The translations under genes were made by a program, and so were the position numbers. DNA of 64,000 bases, taken from contig NC_089587.1 in assembly GCF_019320115.1 (NCBI RefSeq), forward strand, positions 107,433,158 through 107,497,157. The letters are read 5' to 3'. This DNA comes from Miscanthus floridulus. Its lineage: Eukaryota; Streptophyta; Magnoliopsida; Poales; Poaceae. Under the pieces are notes generated by a model. That model did not search any database. It saw only the letters and a program-made list of their open reading frames with translations, and was not told where the DNA came from. Below, in pieces: positions 21,096 to 31,221 of the stretch; position 1 is the stretch's first letter, and each line of letters starts with the position of its first letter.

Positions 21096-22193
21096 CACTA
21101 CACACAAAATTTTTTGCGCAGCGTTTGCAAATAGGTCTTGAAGGCAGGCAAGCTTTTTAACCGCCTTGGTTAATGCCTGGATTAACCGAGACGGACATTT
21201 TTTATTAATCGAGGCGGCCGCCTCCTAAAACATATTAACCGAGGAGGGCCTTATAAGTGGTCCGCCTCCAAAAATGCCTCTATTTTAGGGCCCGCCTCAG
21301 ATAAAAAGGCGGCGGCCCATGAGGCCCAGACCAGGCCTGATATGTGCGACCAGTATATAAACGCAGGTTAGGGTTTCATAGCGAGCCGGCCCTCTCACTC
21401 CTTTCCCTCCCGAGCCGCCTCACTCCCTCCGTCTCCCCACAGTCGCGCAGCCGAAGGTGCGCCCGTCCCTCCCGATGGCGCCCTCCACTCTCTCCCTCCC
21501 TCCCTCCACTCTCTCTGCCTCCAATTCTCCGTTCTGAGCCCCTCTCCCTCCCGAGCACGGCGGAGCTCCTCCCTTCCCATGGCGTAGTGGCGCTCCTCCC
21601 TTCCCTAGGCGTGGCAGCGCCCCTCCCTTCCGCACTCATCCCTCTCCTCGATGGCGACCGGCGGTGGACTAGAAACGGCGACGATGGTGGTGCGGTGGAG
21701 CAGGCGGCCGCGATGACGACGGTGGAGTTCGGTGAGATCCGGCCTCGGGGCTCGCAGATCTAGCCTCAGGGCGCCCAGATCCGGCGGATCCAGCCTTGGG
21801 GCTCATGGATCTGGCCTCGAGGCGTGCGGATCGGGCCTCAGGGCGCGTGAATCCACCCACGGATCTGGCGAGCTCACCAACGGCAAATCGAGGGCGGGCG
21901 CGGGCGAGGTGGTGGCTGGATCTGTCGGTGGGGAAGCCGAATCCGGCTCGACGGTGGAGGACGCACCCCGGCGACGGATCCAGCGAGCGTCGGCGGCTGG
22001 CCGTGGATGGGCTCGGTGGGCCTATCCATAGGTTTTTCTCATATTTTTTGTTTTTTTATTTGATTAACCGAGGCGGACAATTGAACCGCCTCGGTAAAGA
22101 CTTCATTTATCGTGACCTTTACGCCGAGGCGGTTGCGATGCCCATCTCGGTTAATCGTTTCTGCCCACCACGGTTAAGATTTGTGTAGTAGTG
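21096..22193. mobile_element. Non-autonomous CACTA element (TTAACCGAGGCGG family)
   Basis: Left end CACTACACACAAAATTTTTTG and right end, in reverse, CACTACTACACAAATCTTAACC, with a perfect 3-bp target duplication CGA (21093-21095 and 22194-22196). Subterminal repeats of (TTAA)CCGAGGCGG in both orientations occupy 21150-21320 and 22060-22180. It sits inside the right TIR of the MULE-like element. The GC-rich centre (21300-22030) carries no transposase but looks like a captured genic 5' region. Confidence 0.93.
21314..21376 (+). promoter_or_regulatory. Promoter-like segment inside the CACTA element
   Basis: Two site II-type GGCCCA boxes (21314-21319 and 21323-21328), a TATATAA box (21354-21360) and a telo-box TTAGGGTTT (21368-21376) follow each other within 63 bp. 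This set is characteristic of plant promoters for ribosomal-protein and other translation genes. A pyrimidine-rich CTCTCACTCC/CTCCCTCC leader follows. Capture of a host promoter is inferred; the source gene is unknown and the downstream 139-codon frame is not recognisable. Confidence 0.6.
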
Positions 22194-22303
22194 CGAAAAG
22201 TAGATTTTACCTAATAAATGTCGACCTACACCTAGAAGTAGTGCATTTTCGATCCTCCAAGATATCTCTGTGGCATGACAAAAATTCCAGAGTTTTGATG
22301 AAT

Positions 22304-22937
22304 CACTACCGCATAACACACTATCATTGTCGATTAGTACTTGCAACCGACAATGATAGGTGGACCATCACCGCCGGTTTATGGCTACAACCGGTAGTGA
22401 TAGAAAGTGTATTATCACTGCTAGTTCGTGGACTAAACCACCAGTGATAGGCTGTTTTGCACAAAAAAAATCACAAATTTTCACATGAAGTCTGATCAAG
22501 TAGACTTTAAATAAAAATTATATGGTTTAAAGATATCTAAAACTTTGCAGTTCACAACCTTTTTATTTAAGATGACTTACATGTTTAAATATTCAATATA
22601 AGTTTTCGGATCAGATTTGAAATGGTTAACATTATTGAATGGAGAAAAAGTCAATACATTAAAGTTGTAGTACTCGACGAGATATACAAGTTTACAACTA
22701 TCAACTTTTTCATTTGAGATCATTAGAGTGTAAAATATATAATATAATATTTGAATTTATGTAGTTAAAAGAATAAAATCAGTTACATAGTCACGAGTCT
22801 CACGTAGCTCAGCCGGTACGAACCCTTGAGAGAACGCGAATGTTGAGACCTTGAGTTCGAATCCATCACTGCCAGATCTGAATTTGGCAGTGATATCAGA
22901 TTTAGACCCAGTAGTGATGGGCTAATCTGACATAGTG
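22304..22937. mobile_element. Small non-autonomous CACTA element (634 bp)
   Basis: Left end CACTACCGCATAACACACTATC and right end, in reverse, CACTATGTCAGATTAGCCCATCAC, flanked by the 3-bp duplication AAT (22301-22303 and 22938-22940). Subterminal repeats of the type (TATCA)CTGC(C/T)(G/A)GTT and ACCGGTAGTGATAG occur at both ends. The interior holds repeated 'actacaa..tcaactttttcatttgagat' words and a tRNA-like segment near the right end. No coding sequence. Confidence 0.82.
22798..22870 (+). promoter_or_regulatory. tRNA-like segment with Pol III A and B boxes in a CACTA element
   Basis: TAGCTCAGCCGG (22805-22816) matches the A-box consensus and AGTTCGAATCC (22854-22864) matches 10 of 11 B-box positions. 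The starts are 49 nt apart, within the tRNA range. The acceptor and T stems do not pair well, so this is not a foldable tRNA. It lies about 70 bp inside the right end of the 22304-22937 element and reads toward that end. Confidence 0.6.
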
Positions 22938-23488
22938 AATCCAAAGTAAAGTTTCTGTTATGTGTTCTAAACTTCGGATAAATAGGTCACCGCAAACAAC
23001 AACACACTGCCTATTTGACTCCCATTCGCCTCTATCAGGCCCACCTTCCCCATTATGCAGGGTAACTCTCATTCTCACTTTCTACGACTCACGATCATTA
23101 TACGTACGTGCATCTCTACTTCACTACTTATACTAAAATGATTTCAAATGATGTCACCGTCTACTTTTAGAGATATTTTTTTTTCCTGTGATGTATGCTA
23201 GGAGAACCAACGACCGAATTTGTAAATCAATTTCTAGAGACATCATCTTAAGACTACCACATCTAGAAACAAGGTATTTTTAGAGGTGATCTACATAGGC
23301 AACCACCTATGTAAATTGGCCAATTTTAGAGACGTCTACTTATATGGCCCACCAATAGAATGAGCACATTTTCGTGGATGGGCGCCGCAAGCAACCGCCT
23401 CTAAAATCTCAATTACGGAGGCCGGGGCTCACGTGGTCCACCTCTAAACATAGGTCCTCCAAACCCATATAAGCTATGCTACATCTTA
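22938..23488. other. Unassigned stretch, possibly another CACTA fragment
   Basis: Words such as ACCGCCTCTAAAAT, TTTTAGAGACG and CACCTCTAAACATAGG recur in both orientations at 23230-23460, which resembles a subterminal array of another CACTA family, but I could not find paired termini or a duplication. Confidence 0.4.
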
Positions 23489-23729
23489 GCCTGTGTTTAG
23501 TTCCATACCAAATTCCTAAAAAGTGCTACAGTATCCATCACATTGAATCTTGCGATACCTGCATGGAGCATTAAATATAGACGAAAAAAAATTAATTGCA
23601 CAGTTTGGTTGGAAATTACGAGACGAACGTTTTGAGCCTAATTAGTCCATGATTGAACACTAATTACCAAATAAAAACGAAAGTACTACAGTAGCCCAAA
23701 TTCCAAACTTCCACCAACTAAACACGCTG
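23489..23729. mobile_element. Tourist (PIF/Harbinger) MITE
   Basis: Imperfect inverted termini GCCTGTGTTTAGTT and, reversed, CAGCGTGTTTAGTT are flanked by TTA on both sides (23486-23488 and 23730-23732), the PIF/Harbinger target preference. The interior contains AAATATAGACGAAAAAAAATTAATTGCACAGTTTGG and GAGACGAACGTTTTGAGCCTAATTAGTCC, common in this grass MITE family. Confidence 0.88.
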
Positions 23730-23914
23730 TTAGCTCTCTCCTACACTTCTCTCTGATCTCCCATAGCGCCATTCTCCCTACGCTCGTTACTGTTCTCCTA
23801 ATCTTCCTACTGCTCCACCGCTAGCTCTGCCATCACCACGCTCGATCTTCATCAACTCAATCGCTCGAATGAGTCCACCACAGCTAACTCCATAGCAGTC
23901 GAGGAATGTGGTTG

Positions 23915-24170
23915 ATTGCCCCTCCTAAATTTTAGTCGTTGTCTCATCGAATATTTGGACACATACATAGAGTATTAAATATAGACTAATTACGAAACTA
24001 ATTGCATAGTTTACGACTAATTTACGAGACGAATCTTTTAAGCCTAATTAGTTCATAATTTAACAACGTGGTGCTACAGCAAATATATGCTAATAACAGA
24101 TTATGTAATTTTTTTACAACACCCTTCCGACACATTCTGTTTTTTAGTCGCGGGATCTAACACCCCCTAA
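23915..24170. mobile_element. MITE-derived segment related to the 23489 element
   Basis: Shares ATTAAATATAGACTAATTACGAAACTAATTGCATAG and GAGACGAATCTTTTAAGCCTAATTAGTTC with the preceding MITE and ends in GGATCTAACACCCCC, similar to a left part CCCTCCTAAATTTTAGTCG. Ends and duplication not resolved. Confidence 0.5.
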
Positions 24171-24945
24171 GGGCCCGCGCTCGCCACCGCGCCTTGCCTG
24201 CGGTCCGGCCGGCCGGCCGGCACGCCGGCCGCTCTCCATTTCCCAACGCGATCGGTGCGTGCCACGCGGGGCACGGGACCGCGCAGAGGGCACACAGACA
24301 CAGACACAGACACAGCGAACAGGGCCGCAGCAGCAGCAGCAGTTTGGACGCTGCCCTACGCGACGCGACGCGGCTGCCTCGGCTGCTGGCTGCCTGCCTT
24401 TGCTTGCAGCTTTCTTACCTCTCCACAGTCTCGAGAGTCCACAGGACGGACAGATCGATGTGGGGATTGGCCGAGTGGCCGTGGAGGACGGGCCGCGCGC
24501 CATCCGCCGCACGCATCGGCCACCGCGCGCGCGCGGCGCCCTATGCGCCGCTGACCCGATCGTTGTCCCGGCACTGTGTGCCGGCCGGCCGGCAGGTTGA
24601 GCCGATGGAGCCTGAGACGCGCCGAGACCCAGACGCGCGTGGCGGGGGCGTACGTACGTCGGACGCGACGAAGGGCCAGCACGCGCGGGGTACGGCACCG
24701 CAGCTGGGTGCGAGTGCAAGCGCCAGCGCCGTGTGTGGGCGTCGTGCTCGCGTGAGCATCGCCTGCTCTGCCCCTGCGCCTGCGCGCTCACCGCTCGCCT
24801 CAGCCCTGACGGGCTACACTAGAAGCCGTACAGCGACGGACGGACGACGGGCGTTCTGGGCGTCCCGTGCAGTGGAATCGATTCTCCGTGTCCGGAGTCC
24901 CGACGATGCAGCAGGTACGCCGATGATCACTGGCGGAGCGTGAGG
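24171..24945. other. CpG-rich island without a recognisable product
   Basis: A 775-bp GC- and CpG-rich block with GGCCGGCCGGCC, a short ACAGACACAGACACAG repeat and CAGCAGCAGCAG. Long frames overlap on both strands (plus 24194-24943, 249 codons; minus 24791-24144, 215 codons), but both are Arg/Pro/Ala-rich and match no domain I know. It could be a promoter or 5' region relic of a gene, or a captured fragment. I do not call a CDS. Confidence 0.5.
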
Positions 24946-25890
24946 ACAAATAAGGGGGGGAGGTTAAACTGAATGTCATGCATTTGCATAGTATTTGATC
25001 CGAGAAACCATAACCAGACCAGAGTCTGCAACTCCTGGCTACTGCAATACAAAGAGCGGTCTAGTAGGTCATGAAACGAAGTTGCATGAGCCCTAGCTAG
25101 CTAGCTATTACTGTTGTGTGTTGTGTGCAATACGCATCTCATTGTCCTCGAAGAAACCTACCAAAAGAAAAGGCACAAGAATATAGGTAGTACAGTAAGA
25201 CAATGAAGCTATGACGGTGAGGTGAGACAGTGCACGTAGCCATACAGAATTGTTGGTGCACTCCGCATGCATGCCGTACATGCTTGCAGGTCCTTTAAAA
25301 ATTAAGCCACGGCAAGAGGGGCCAAAGCCCAGTTTAGCCCCAACTTAGCTCCGTCACTGCCGATGATGCAAACGGAAGGTAATTGCTGAATCTTGACGAC
25401 ATGAGCTGTGCGCCTGTGCTGCTTGCGTCTGAAAAAAAGTGGAAACCCCGCCACCGGCAACAAAATATTCCCTAAGCCACAACACGCCGATGGCACCAAG
25501 TCCTACAAACTACAGAGGCATTCGGTTCGTGTACCAGTAACAAGCATTGTGGTCTGACGCCGTGTGTTAATTTGATGTGTGATTCCAGTTCAACCATGGG
25601 AGGAATATGCAAGATGTGGTTAGCCCTCTTCTCTACTTTCGGCAGGTCAGATTAGGTTTTTCTTTTGTCCCTTGAGAAACAAAAGGACATTGCATACTCT
25701 GAGTACCTGGCCTCATGCTGGGACATATTCATCACTGAAGCAAGCTAGCTAACTGCCATGGGCCATGCGCACCTCAGCCATTGAAATGATAATATATAAA
25801 GCATGTATATATGTGCATAAAAGGGCGTTTTGGAGTATGCCTTTTGGGGTGCACTACTGAACAAGCATTTTGGTTGCTTGCGCACAACAT
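24946..25890. other. Unassigned intergenic stretch
   Basis: No open frame above 65 codons, no terminal repeats and no RNA-gene motifs were recognised. The last ~30 bp adjoin the truncated copia LTR. Confidence 0.4.
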
Positions 25891-26184
25891 GCAGAGGGGA
25901 TGGCAAAACTGAACTCGCTCACTTTACTGAGTTACAGTGGGAAGCTATATATGCAACTCTACCTATCTAATCCTAGTGCACAGACATGTTAGGCTGTCGT
26001 GCTGCTACAGTGACAAGATGTGACAACAGGGCTGGTTTTTGCGCCTGCCTCTGCTGTGGCTACAGTGCGGCAGGTGAGTCTTTCGACGCCTGCCCCTGCA
26101 ACGGCTACAGTGCAGCAGCAGGGCAGCCCTTTCGGCGCCTGCCCCTGCCGCGTCGTACAGAGGAGAGCAGCAGATTACTTAACA
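25891..26184 (-). repeat. Copia 3' LTR, truncated
   Basis: Matches the 5' LTR from its TGTTAAGTAATC start (26184) to GCAGAGGG (25891) with scattered C/T and G/A differences; the final ~140 bp are missing. The purine-rich tract GGATTAAGGAAAGAAT precedes it on the minus strand. Confidence 0.85.
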
Positions 26185-26326
26185 ATTCTTTCCTTAATCC
26201 TGCTGCTAACTCTAGAACCTCTGCCATGCCGATCATCTTCTTTAGCTCCGTGAACCGAAGACGGTCGAGCGGCTTAGTGGGGACGTCCGCGAGTTGCCGA
26301 CCAGTTTCGTCGAACTCGATGACGAT

Positions 26327-26932
26327 CTACCCTCTATCGACACAGTTCCTAAGGAAGTAGAACTTGACGTCGATGTGCTTGCTCCGATCGTGGAGAACCG
26401 GATTCTTCGCGAGGGCGATGGCGAGCTGATTGTCCACCATCAGTGCTGGTGGGCGAGCTTCTACACCGGTCAGCTCATTCAGTAGCCGGCCCAGCCACAC
26501 AGCTTGGCACGTCGCTGTGGCTGCCGCCACGTACTCTGCCTCGCACGTGGAAAGCGTCACCACCTTCTGTTTCAGCGACAACCATGAGATTGGAGCCGAC
26601 CCGAGGAAGACGAGCACTCCAGAGGTGCTCCGCCGTCTGTCGATATCCCCCACCACGTCTGCATCGCTGAACATAGTGAGCTGCAGCCCACTTCTGCCAG
26701 TCTTGGGGAAGACGATCACCTGATCCACCGTCCTCTTACCGTAGCGCAGCAGCCGCTTCACCACGGTCCAGTGATCCTCTCGGGGATCCTCCATAAAGCG
26801 GCTGACGTAGGCCACGACGAACGCAATGTCCGGCCTCGTCTGGACTAGGTAGCGCAGACCGTCGATGATGCTCTGGTAGAGTGTTGCATCTACCTTTGCC
26901 GCTCCTCCATCGAAGTCACGCACGGCTTGCAC
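26327..26932 (-). pseudogene. Copia RNase H and C-terminus
   Basis: A 201-codon open piece: DGLRYLVQTRPDIAFVVAYVSRFMEDP, LTMFSDADVVGDIDRRRSTSG with the first RNase H Asp, LSTCEAEYVAAATATCQAVWL with the catalytic Glu, and MVDNQLAIALAKNP with the next Asp, ending SKHIDVKFYFLRNCVDRG. It removes the RNA strand during reverse transcription. This part is still open, unlike the rest of pol, but without a start of its own. Confidence 0.9.
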
Positions 26933-27720
26933 TCAACCACGTCGCTCCACTCTAACAGCTTCAAGGCATACGCGCTCTGACCGAGAGTGGGTGCCTCCTT
27001 CCCCTATCTCACCTCGATACCGAGGTAGTAGGAGAGCGCGCCGAGATCGCTCATTCAAAAACGAGCCGCCATCTCGTGCTTGAAGCTGTCGATGTCCTCT
27101 ACACGCGAGCCGGTGAAGATCAAGTCATCCACATACACGCCGACAACAAGCTCCTTCTTCTCCCGTCACCGCGTGTAGAGCGCGTGCTTGGTTGCGCACT
27201 GCTTGAACCCAAGCTCGCCCAGCGTGGCGTCAAGCTTGGCGTTCCACGCTCGTGATGCCTGCCGTAGCCCATAAAGCGCCTTGCGCAGTCGGAGCACCCT
27301 GTGCTCCACTCCCTTGATGGCAAAACTCGGAGGTTGCCTGATGAAGACTGTCTCCGCCAGCTCGTTGTTGAGGAAGGCTGATTTTATGTCTAGGTGATGG
27401 ACGTGCCAGTCCTTTGCTGCTGCCAAAGCCAGAAGCAGTCGAACATACTCCATGTGCGCTACCGGTGCAAAGACTTCCTCGAAGTCAATGCCCTCGCGCT
27501 GGACAAAGCTTTAGAAAAATGAGGCGCGCCTTGTGCTTGATAATGGCACCACGCTCGTCCCACTTGACCTTATATACCCACTTTAGGCAGATCGGACGGC
27601 ATCTTGGAGGATGATCGATGAGCTCCAAAGTCTTGTTTTCCTCGATCGTCTTCATCTCCTCCAACATCGTCCATCACCAATTTTCATCGCGCTCGGCCAG
27701 CGCAAACGTGGGTGGTTCCT
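26933..27720 (-). pseudogene. Copia reverse transcriptase (RVT_2), broken
   Basis: 27667-27485 gives MLEEMKTIEENKTLELIDHP and LKWVYKVKWDERGAI, and 27453-27166 gives VRLLLALAAAKDWHVHHLDIKSAFLN with the first catalytic Asp region and LRLRKALYGLRQASRAWN. The catalytic YVDD box is at 27124-27135. Further on YYLGIEV and SAYALKLLEW are visible between stops. Frameshifts and nonsense codons at several points make it non-functional. It would copy element RNA into cDNA. Confidence 0.9.
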
Positions 27721-27904
27721 CTGCACTGATGAGAAGCAGCTCTAGGTCATCGAGCAGCCGACCCGCCAGGCTTGAGGGCCTTGTGCCACCGCCGATGTCG
27801 TCCAGCCTATGGAATTGCACCTCCTCACCATCGTGGAAGGCATCCACGAATTCAGTGATGTCGCTTGGAGGTGAGGCAAACTCGATCGGGGTCGATGGAG
27901 TCCC

Positions 27905-28205
27905 CTATTCCACCGGAGTGGTCGGCATAGCACCTGGAGTGCTCGGCACCCCAGCTACAGTGCTCGGCACTACTCCTGGACCGCTCGTCACCACTCCTAG
28001 AGTGGTTTGCACCACTGCAGGAGTGCTCAGCACCAGTCTTAGAGTGGTCGGCATCACTGCAAGACCTCTTGGCTCCGCTACGGGAGCGTTCGACACTCGT
28101 CCTGGAGTGGCCGGCACCACTGTACGACCGCTCGGCACCACTCCTGGAGTGCTCGACACCCCTCTCGGAGTGCTTGGCACCGCTCCAGTAGTGCTCGACA
28201 CCTCT
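27905..28205 (-). repeat. Coding minisatellite between integrase and RT
   Basis: About ten imperfect ~30-bp units around GTGCTCGGCACCACTCCTGGA encode a repeated V-P-S-T-P-G-V series on the minus strand (GAVPSTPRGVSSTPGVVPSG...). It lies in the variable linker between the integrase C-terminus and the reverse transcriptase, where copia elements tolerate length change. Confidence 0.88.
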
Positions 28206-28291
28206 CCAGCGTCTCCACCACCATGGATGACCAAGTACTCGACGACGAAGGTGCTGGTGAAGCCACCAGCTTCCCCTGTGCTAGGACTGTC

Positions 28292-29689
28292 TTAGTCCCC
28301 AGCCGTCTTCTCGTCGAACATGATGTCGTGCGATACAAACACCTTGCCTCTGCGTGGGTCGTAGAGCCGATACGCCTTGGTACCTTCCGCGTAGCCCAGG
28401 AGTACCATCGGTGTGCTCCTGCCCTCTAACTTGGTGAGGACCGCCTTTGTCTTCCTGATATGGCCGATGCAACCGAATGTCCAGAGGAAGGACATGCTTG
28501 GCTTGCGCCCATACCAAGCTTCGAACGACGTCTTTCCCTTTAGAGCCTTGGTGGGCACGCGGTTGAGGATGAACACCGCCGTGGTCACCGCCTCACCCCA
28601 GAACCTTGCCGGCATGCTCTTGGCCTTTAGCATGGATCGAGCCATGCCGACCACCGTCTGGTTCTGTCGCTCCACCACGCCATTCTATTTTGGTGAGTAC
28701 GGCACGGTGTGGTGTCGCACCCAATGTTCACCTAAACGGCTAGTAAACGGTAAACGGTGGTAAACTGTCTTGTTTAGGGGGGTAAACGGAAATTAAACGA
28801 TTGACCGTTTAAACGGTCACAAACGGGGAAACCGGTCTAAACGGCCTAAACAAAACGGAGATAAACAACATTAAACGGGCTAAACATCTGTTTAAACGGC
28901 TGTTTAGACGAACACAAGGTAAATCTAGTTCAGTTTTGTATGGATAAATTTGTATACTTAAGTTTATTATATTTATAAATGTGTACACTTGATATGTTAC
29001 ATGAATAAATATCTATATTTGGTTCTTTTCACATGCATAAATATATATACATACCAAAATAATTAATTTTTACTTGGATAAATATGTATAAATGCTAGAA
29101 TACTTGATTTTTTACATGCACATATATAATTATATGTATTTTTTTAAAGTACAAAACCGTTTAACTTCGTTTAAACACCGTGTAAGCAGGTTAAACGCTA
29201 AACGAAGGGCGACCGTGTAAAGACCGTTTACCGTTTAAGAAAACATTGGTCGCACAACACCCTGATCCACGCAGTACGCAGCGAACTCTACCGAAATGAA
29301 TTCACCGCCGCGATCAGTCCGCAACACGCGCAGCTTCTTGCCGCTCTCCGCCTCCGCGCGCGCCTTAAACTTCTTGATCGCCTCCACCGCCTCGTCCTTG
29401 CTCGTTAGGAATTGCAGCCACATATAGCAACTGTAATCATCCACGAGCAGGAGGAAGTATCATCGACCACCGTTTGTGGCTGGCGTGATTAGCCCGCAGA
29501 GATCGCTGCAGATGAGCACGAGAGCGTTCGCCGCACGATACTTGGCCGTCTTTGGGAATGGCAGCCTCCTCTGCTTCCCGGCCAGGTAGCTATCACATAG
29601 GTCGCCTGCGTGCTTGATGTGGGGCAGCCCTCGGACCATCTTCTCCAGCCGACCGAGAGCGTCGAAGTTGAGATGGCTGAACTAGGCAT
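28292..29689 (-). pseudogene. Copia integrase core, split by a MITE
   Basis: Contains LCDSYLAGKQRRLPFPK (zinc-binding part), SDLCGLITPATNGG, then MDDYSCYMWLQFL and VLRTDRGGEFISVEFAAYC with the second Asp and neighbouring residues of the DDE triad. After the insertion at 28722-29248 the frame resumes as VPYSPK(stop)NGVVERQNQTV with the catalytic Glu, then FWGEAVTTAVFILNRVPTK and FGCIGHIRK. Stops at the expected Gln positions show it is dead. It would join cDNA to the host chromosome. Confidence 0.9.
28722..29248. mobile_element. hAT-like MITE inserted in the copia integrase
   Basis: Imperfect TIRs CAATGTTCACCTAAACGG and, reversed, CAATGTTTTCTTAAACGG bound 527 bp. The 8-bp flanks GTCGCACC (28714-28721) and GTCGCACA (29249-29256) differ at one base, matching the 8-bp duplication of hAT elements. 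The interior has many TAAACGG/CCGTTTA repeats near both ends and an AT-rich centre. Excising it restores the integrase reading across the junction. Confidence 0.9.
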
Positions 29690-30248
29690 GCCACAACCAC
29701 AGCTCCTCGGTGTGCCATACTGCCAGGCACACCGGCTACTCCACCTTCAAGTCGAGCAGGTACAATCGATTACATGAGTGTTTTACCTTCGCGAGAAGAT
29801 GCCGCTCTCGATCCCGAATCCTTAGGATCCTGCTCTCGATCAGTACCTCGCATCCGTGCTCGTCTAGCTACCCGATGCTGACGATGCTTGAACGCAGCTG
29901 CGGGATATAGTACACATCCGTTAGCACGCTATGCTCACCGTTCTGGCACCTGAAGATGATGGTGCCGTGCCCTCGGATCGCCACCCTTGAACCGTTACCG
30001 AACTTCACCATGCCGGTCATGTTGCCGTCGAGCTCGGAGAAGCATTCCTTGGAGCCCGTCATATGGTTGCTGGCGCCGGAGTCCAGGTACCATCGCTGCT
30101 CCTGTCCGTCGCCCACACGTTCGAGGTGGACTTGGGCGCGCGGTTCGTCAAGGTGGACAGCCTTCTGAGCGTTGTCGGGCCCTTCCACCGCCATCACCTC
30201 TCTCTTCTCATCGGCCTCAATGTCGTGCAGTGCACAGAATGTCGTCAT
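29690..30248 (-). pseudogene. Copia aspartic protease and pre-integrase region
   Basis: In frame with gag. YLDSGASNHMTG is the active-site motif of the retroviral-type aspartic protease that cuts the polyprotein, followed by VKFGNGSRVAIRGHGTI and LTDVYYIPQLRSSIVSIG. A TAG at 29868 replaces a Gln codon before LDEHG. Beyond it the frame reads KVKHSCNRLYLLDLKVE and then FSHLNFDALGRLEKM (the pre-integrase H-x-n-H region) with further stops. Confidence 0.87.
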
Positions 30249-30278
30249 TAGGAGAGTGACCTCATCATCATCATCAGC

Positions 30279-31200
30279 CTACGCTAGATGAGCCTTAGCC
30301 TTCTTCTCCTGCTTACGATTTGAGCACTCCTTTGACCAATGGCCCATTTTCCCGCAGCGTCGGCAGGCATTGTGGTTGACCTTCTTCTTCTTCTTCTTCT
30401 TCTTCTCCGAAGAAGCCTTGCCATGGCGCTTGCCATCGCCACCGTGGCTGGAGGAGGCTTCCCCGGACTTCTTCTCCTTCATCCAGGCAGCCCACTCCTC
30501 CTTTGTCAGCAGCAACTTGCTGCTGTCCATCGTTGCTGTGGCCTGCTCCATGCGCTCGTTCACCGCCCGCAGACGGTTTGTCACATCCTTAATGGTGAGG
30601 GTGGATAAGTCCAGCATCGTCTCTATGGGAGAGCAATCTGGATGTACTTCGCTGTCATGGAGTGGAGGTACTTGGAAACCGCCTCTTCTTTGTCGATGGT
30701 GACACCGTGGCTCCTCAGCTTGCTGATGAGCGTTTGCAGGCGGAGAGAGAAGTCCTCCACCGATTCACCATCCTTGAACTTAAGGTTGGCATACGCCTGC
30801 TTCAGTAGCTGGGCCATCGTCTTCTTTGCGCGATCGGAGCCGACGCGCATCGCTGCAATGGCCTCCCACGCCTCCTTAGCAGAGTTCTTTGCCCCCAACG
30901 GCTCCCTTACTTCGCTGGCACAGCAACGAGGATAGCCTCCAACGCTGACATATCGTCTTCTTCGTTGTCGGTGCCATTGTCAATAGCATTTCAGAGCCGT
31001 CAGGCTCTGAGCTTGACCTTCATGGTCAGCGCCCATTCGCCATAGTTGGTGCGAGTCAGCGTCGGTCAATTGGTGTCGCTGACCTTCCGCACCGTGCACA
31101 CGATGACTTCCTGTCGTGGCTGGGCAGCCACAACAGCGCCACTGCTGTCGCCCATCTCCAAACCGTTCGTCATCACCAGCGGTTAGTCCGGTAACGGCGC
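30279..31200 (-). pseudogene. Copia gag (UBN2 domain and CCHC zinc knuckle), frameshifted
   Basis: The piece 30898-30623 reads AKEAWEAIAAM, QLLKQAYANLKFKDGESVEDF and LQTLISKLRSHG, the UBN2-type gag core that forms the particle. A small indel near 30620 shifts the frame into 30617-30279, which contains a Lys run coded by a CTT/AAG repeat (30382-30406) and the nucleic-acid-binding knuckle CRRCGKMGHWSKEC. It ends at a TAG (30279-30281) that falls inside AHLA-ADDDD, so the stop is probably a mutated Gln codon because the frame continues into the protease. Upstream (30900-31200) the N-terminal part is broken. Confidence 0.87.
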
Positions 31201-31206
31201 TTGTAT

Positions 31207-31219
31207 GGCTCTGATACCA
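31207..31219 (-). promoter_or_regulatory. Primer-binding site of the copia element
   Basis: TGGTATCAGAGCC on the minus strand, complementary to the 3' end of initiator tRNA-Met, two nucleotides after the LTR end; standard for plant copia elements. Confidence 0.9.
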
Positions 31220-31221
31220 CT

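Larger units (their letters stand above)
20033..22211. mobile_element. MULE-like element with long TIRs, split by a LINE and a CACTA
   Basis: Left TIR: GGGTAAAGTCCATTCTTCACCCTCAAACTTACACAGTAG (first part before the LINE at 20072, continued after it at 20526). Right TIR, read in reverse from 22211 across the CACTA insertion: GGTAAAATCTACTTTTCG, then TCCTCAAACTTGTGCGGTAG. Removing the LINE and the CACTA restores matching arms of roughly 130 bp that include GATAAATTTGGTCCTC and its partner. The AT-rich interior has no transposase. The long TIRs suggest a non-autonomous Mutator-like element; a convincing 9-bp target duplication was not found. Confidence 0.7.

Noticed and set aside
24144..24943. 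Protein-coding gene in the CpG-rich block
   Set aside because: Two long frames on opposite strands are expected by chance at this GC content, and neither shows a domain.
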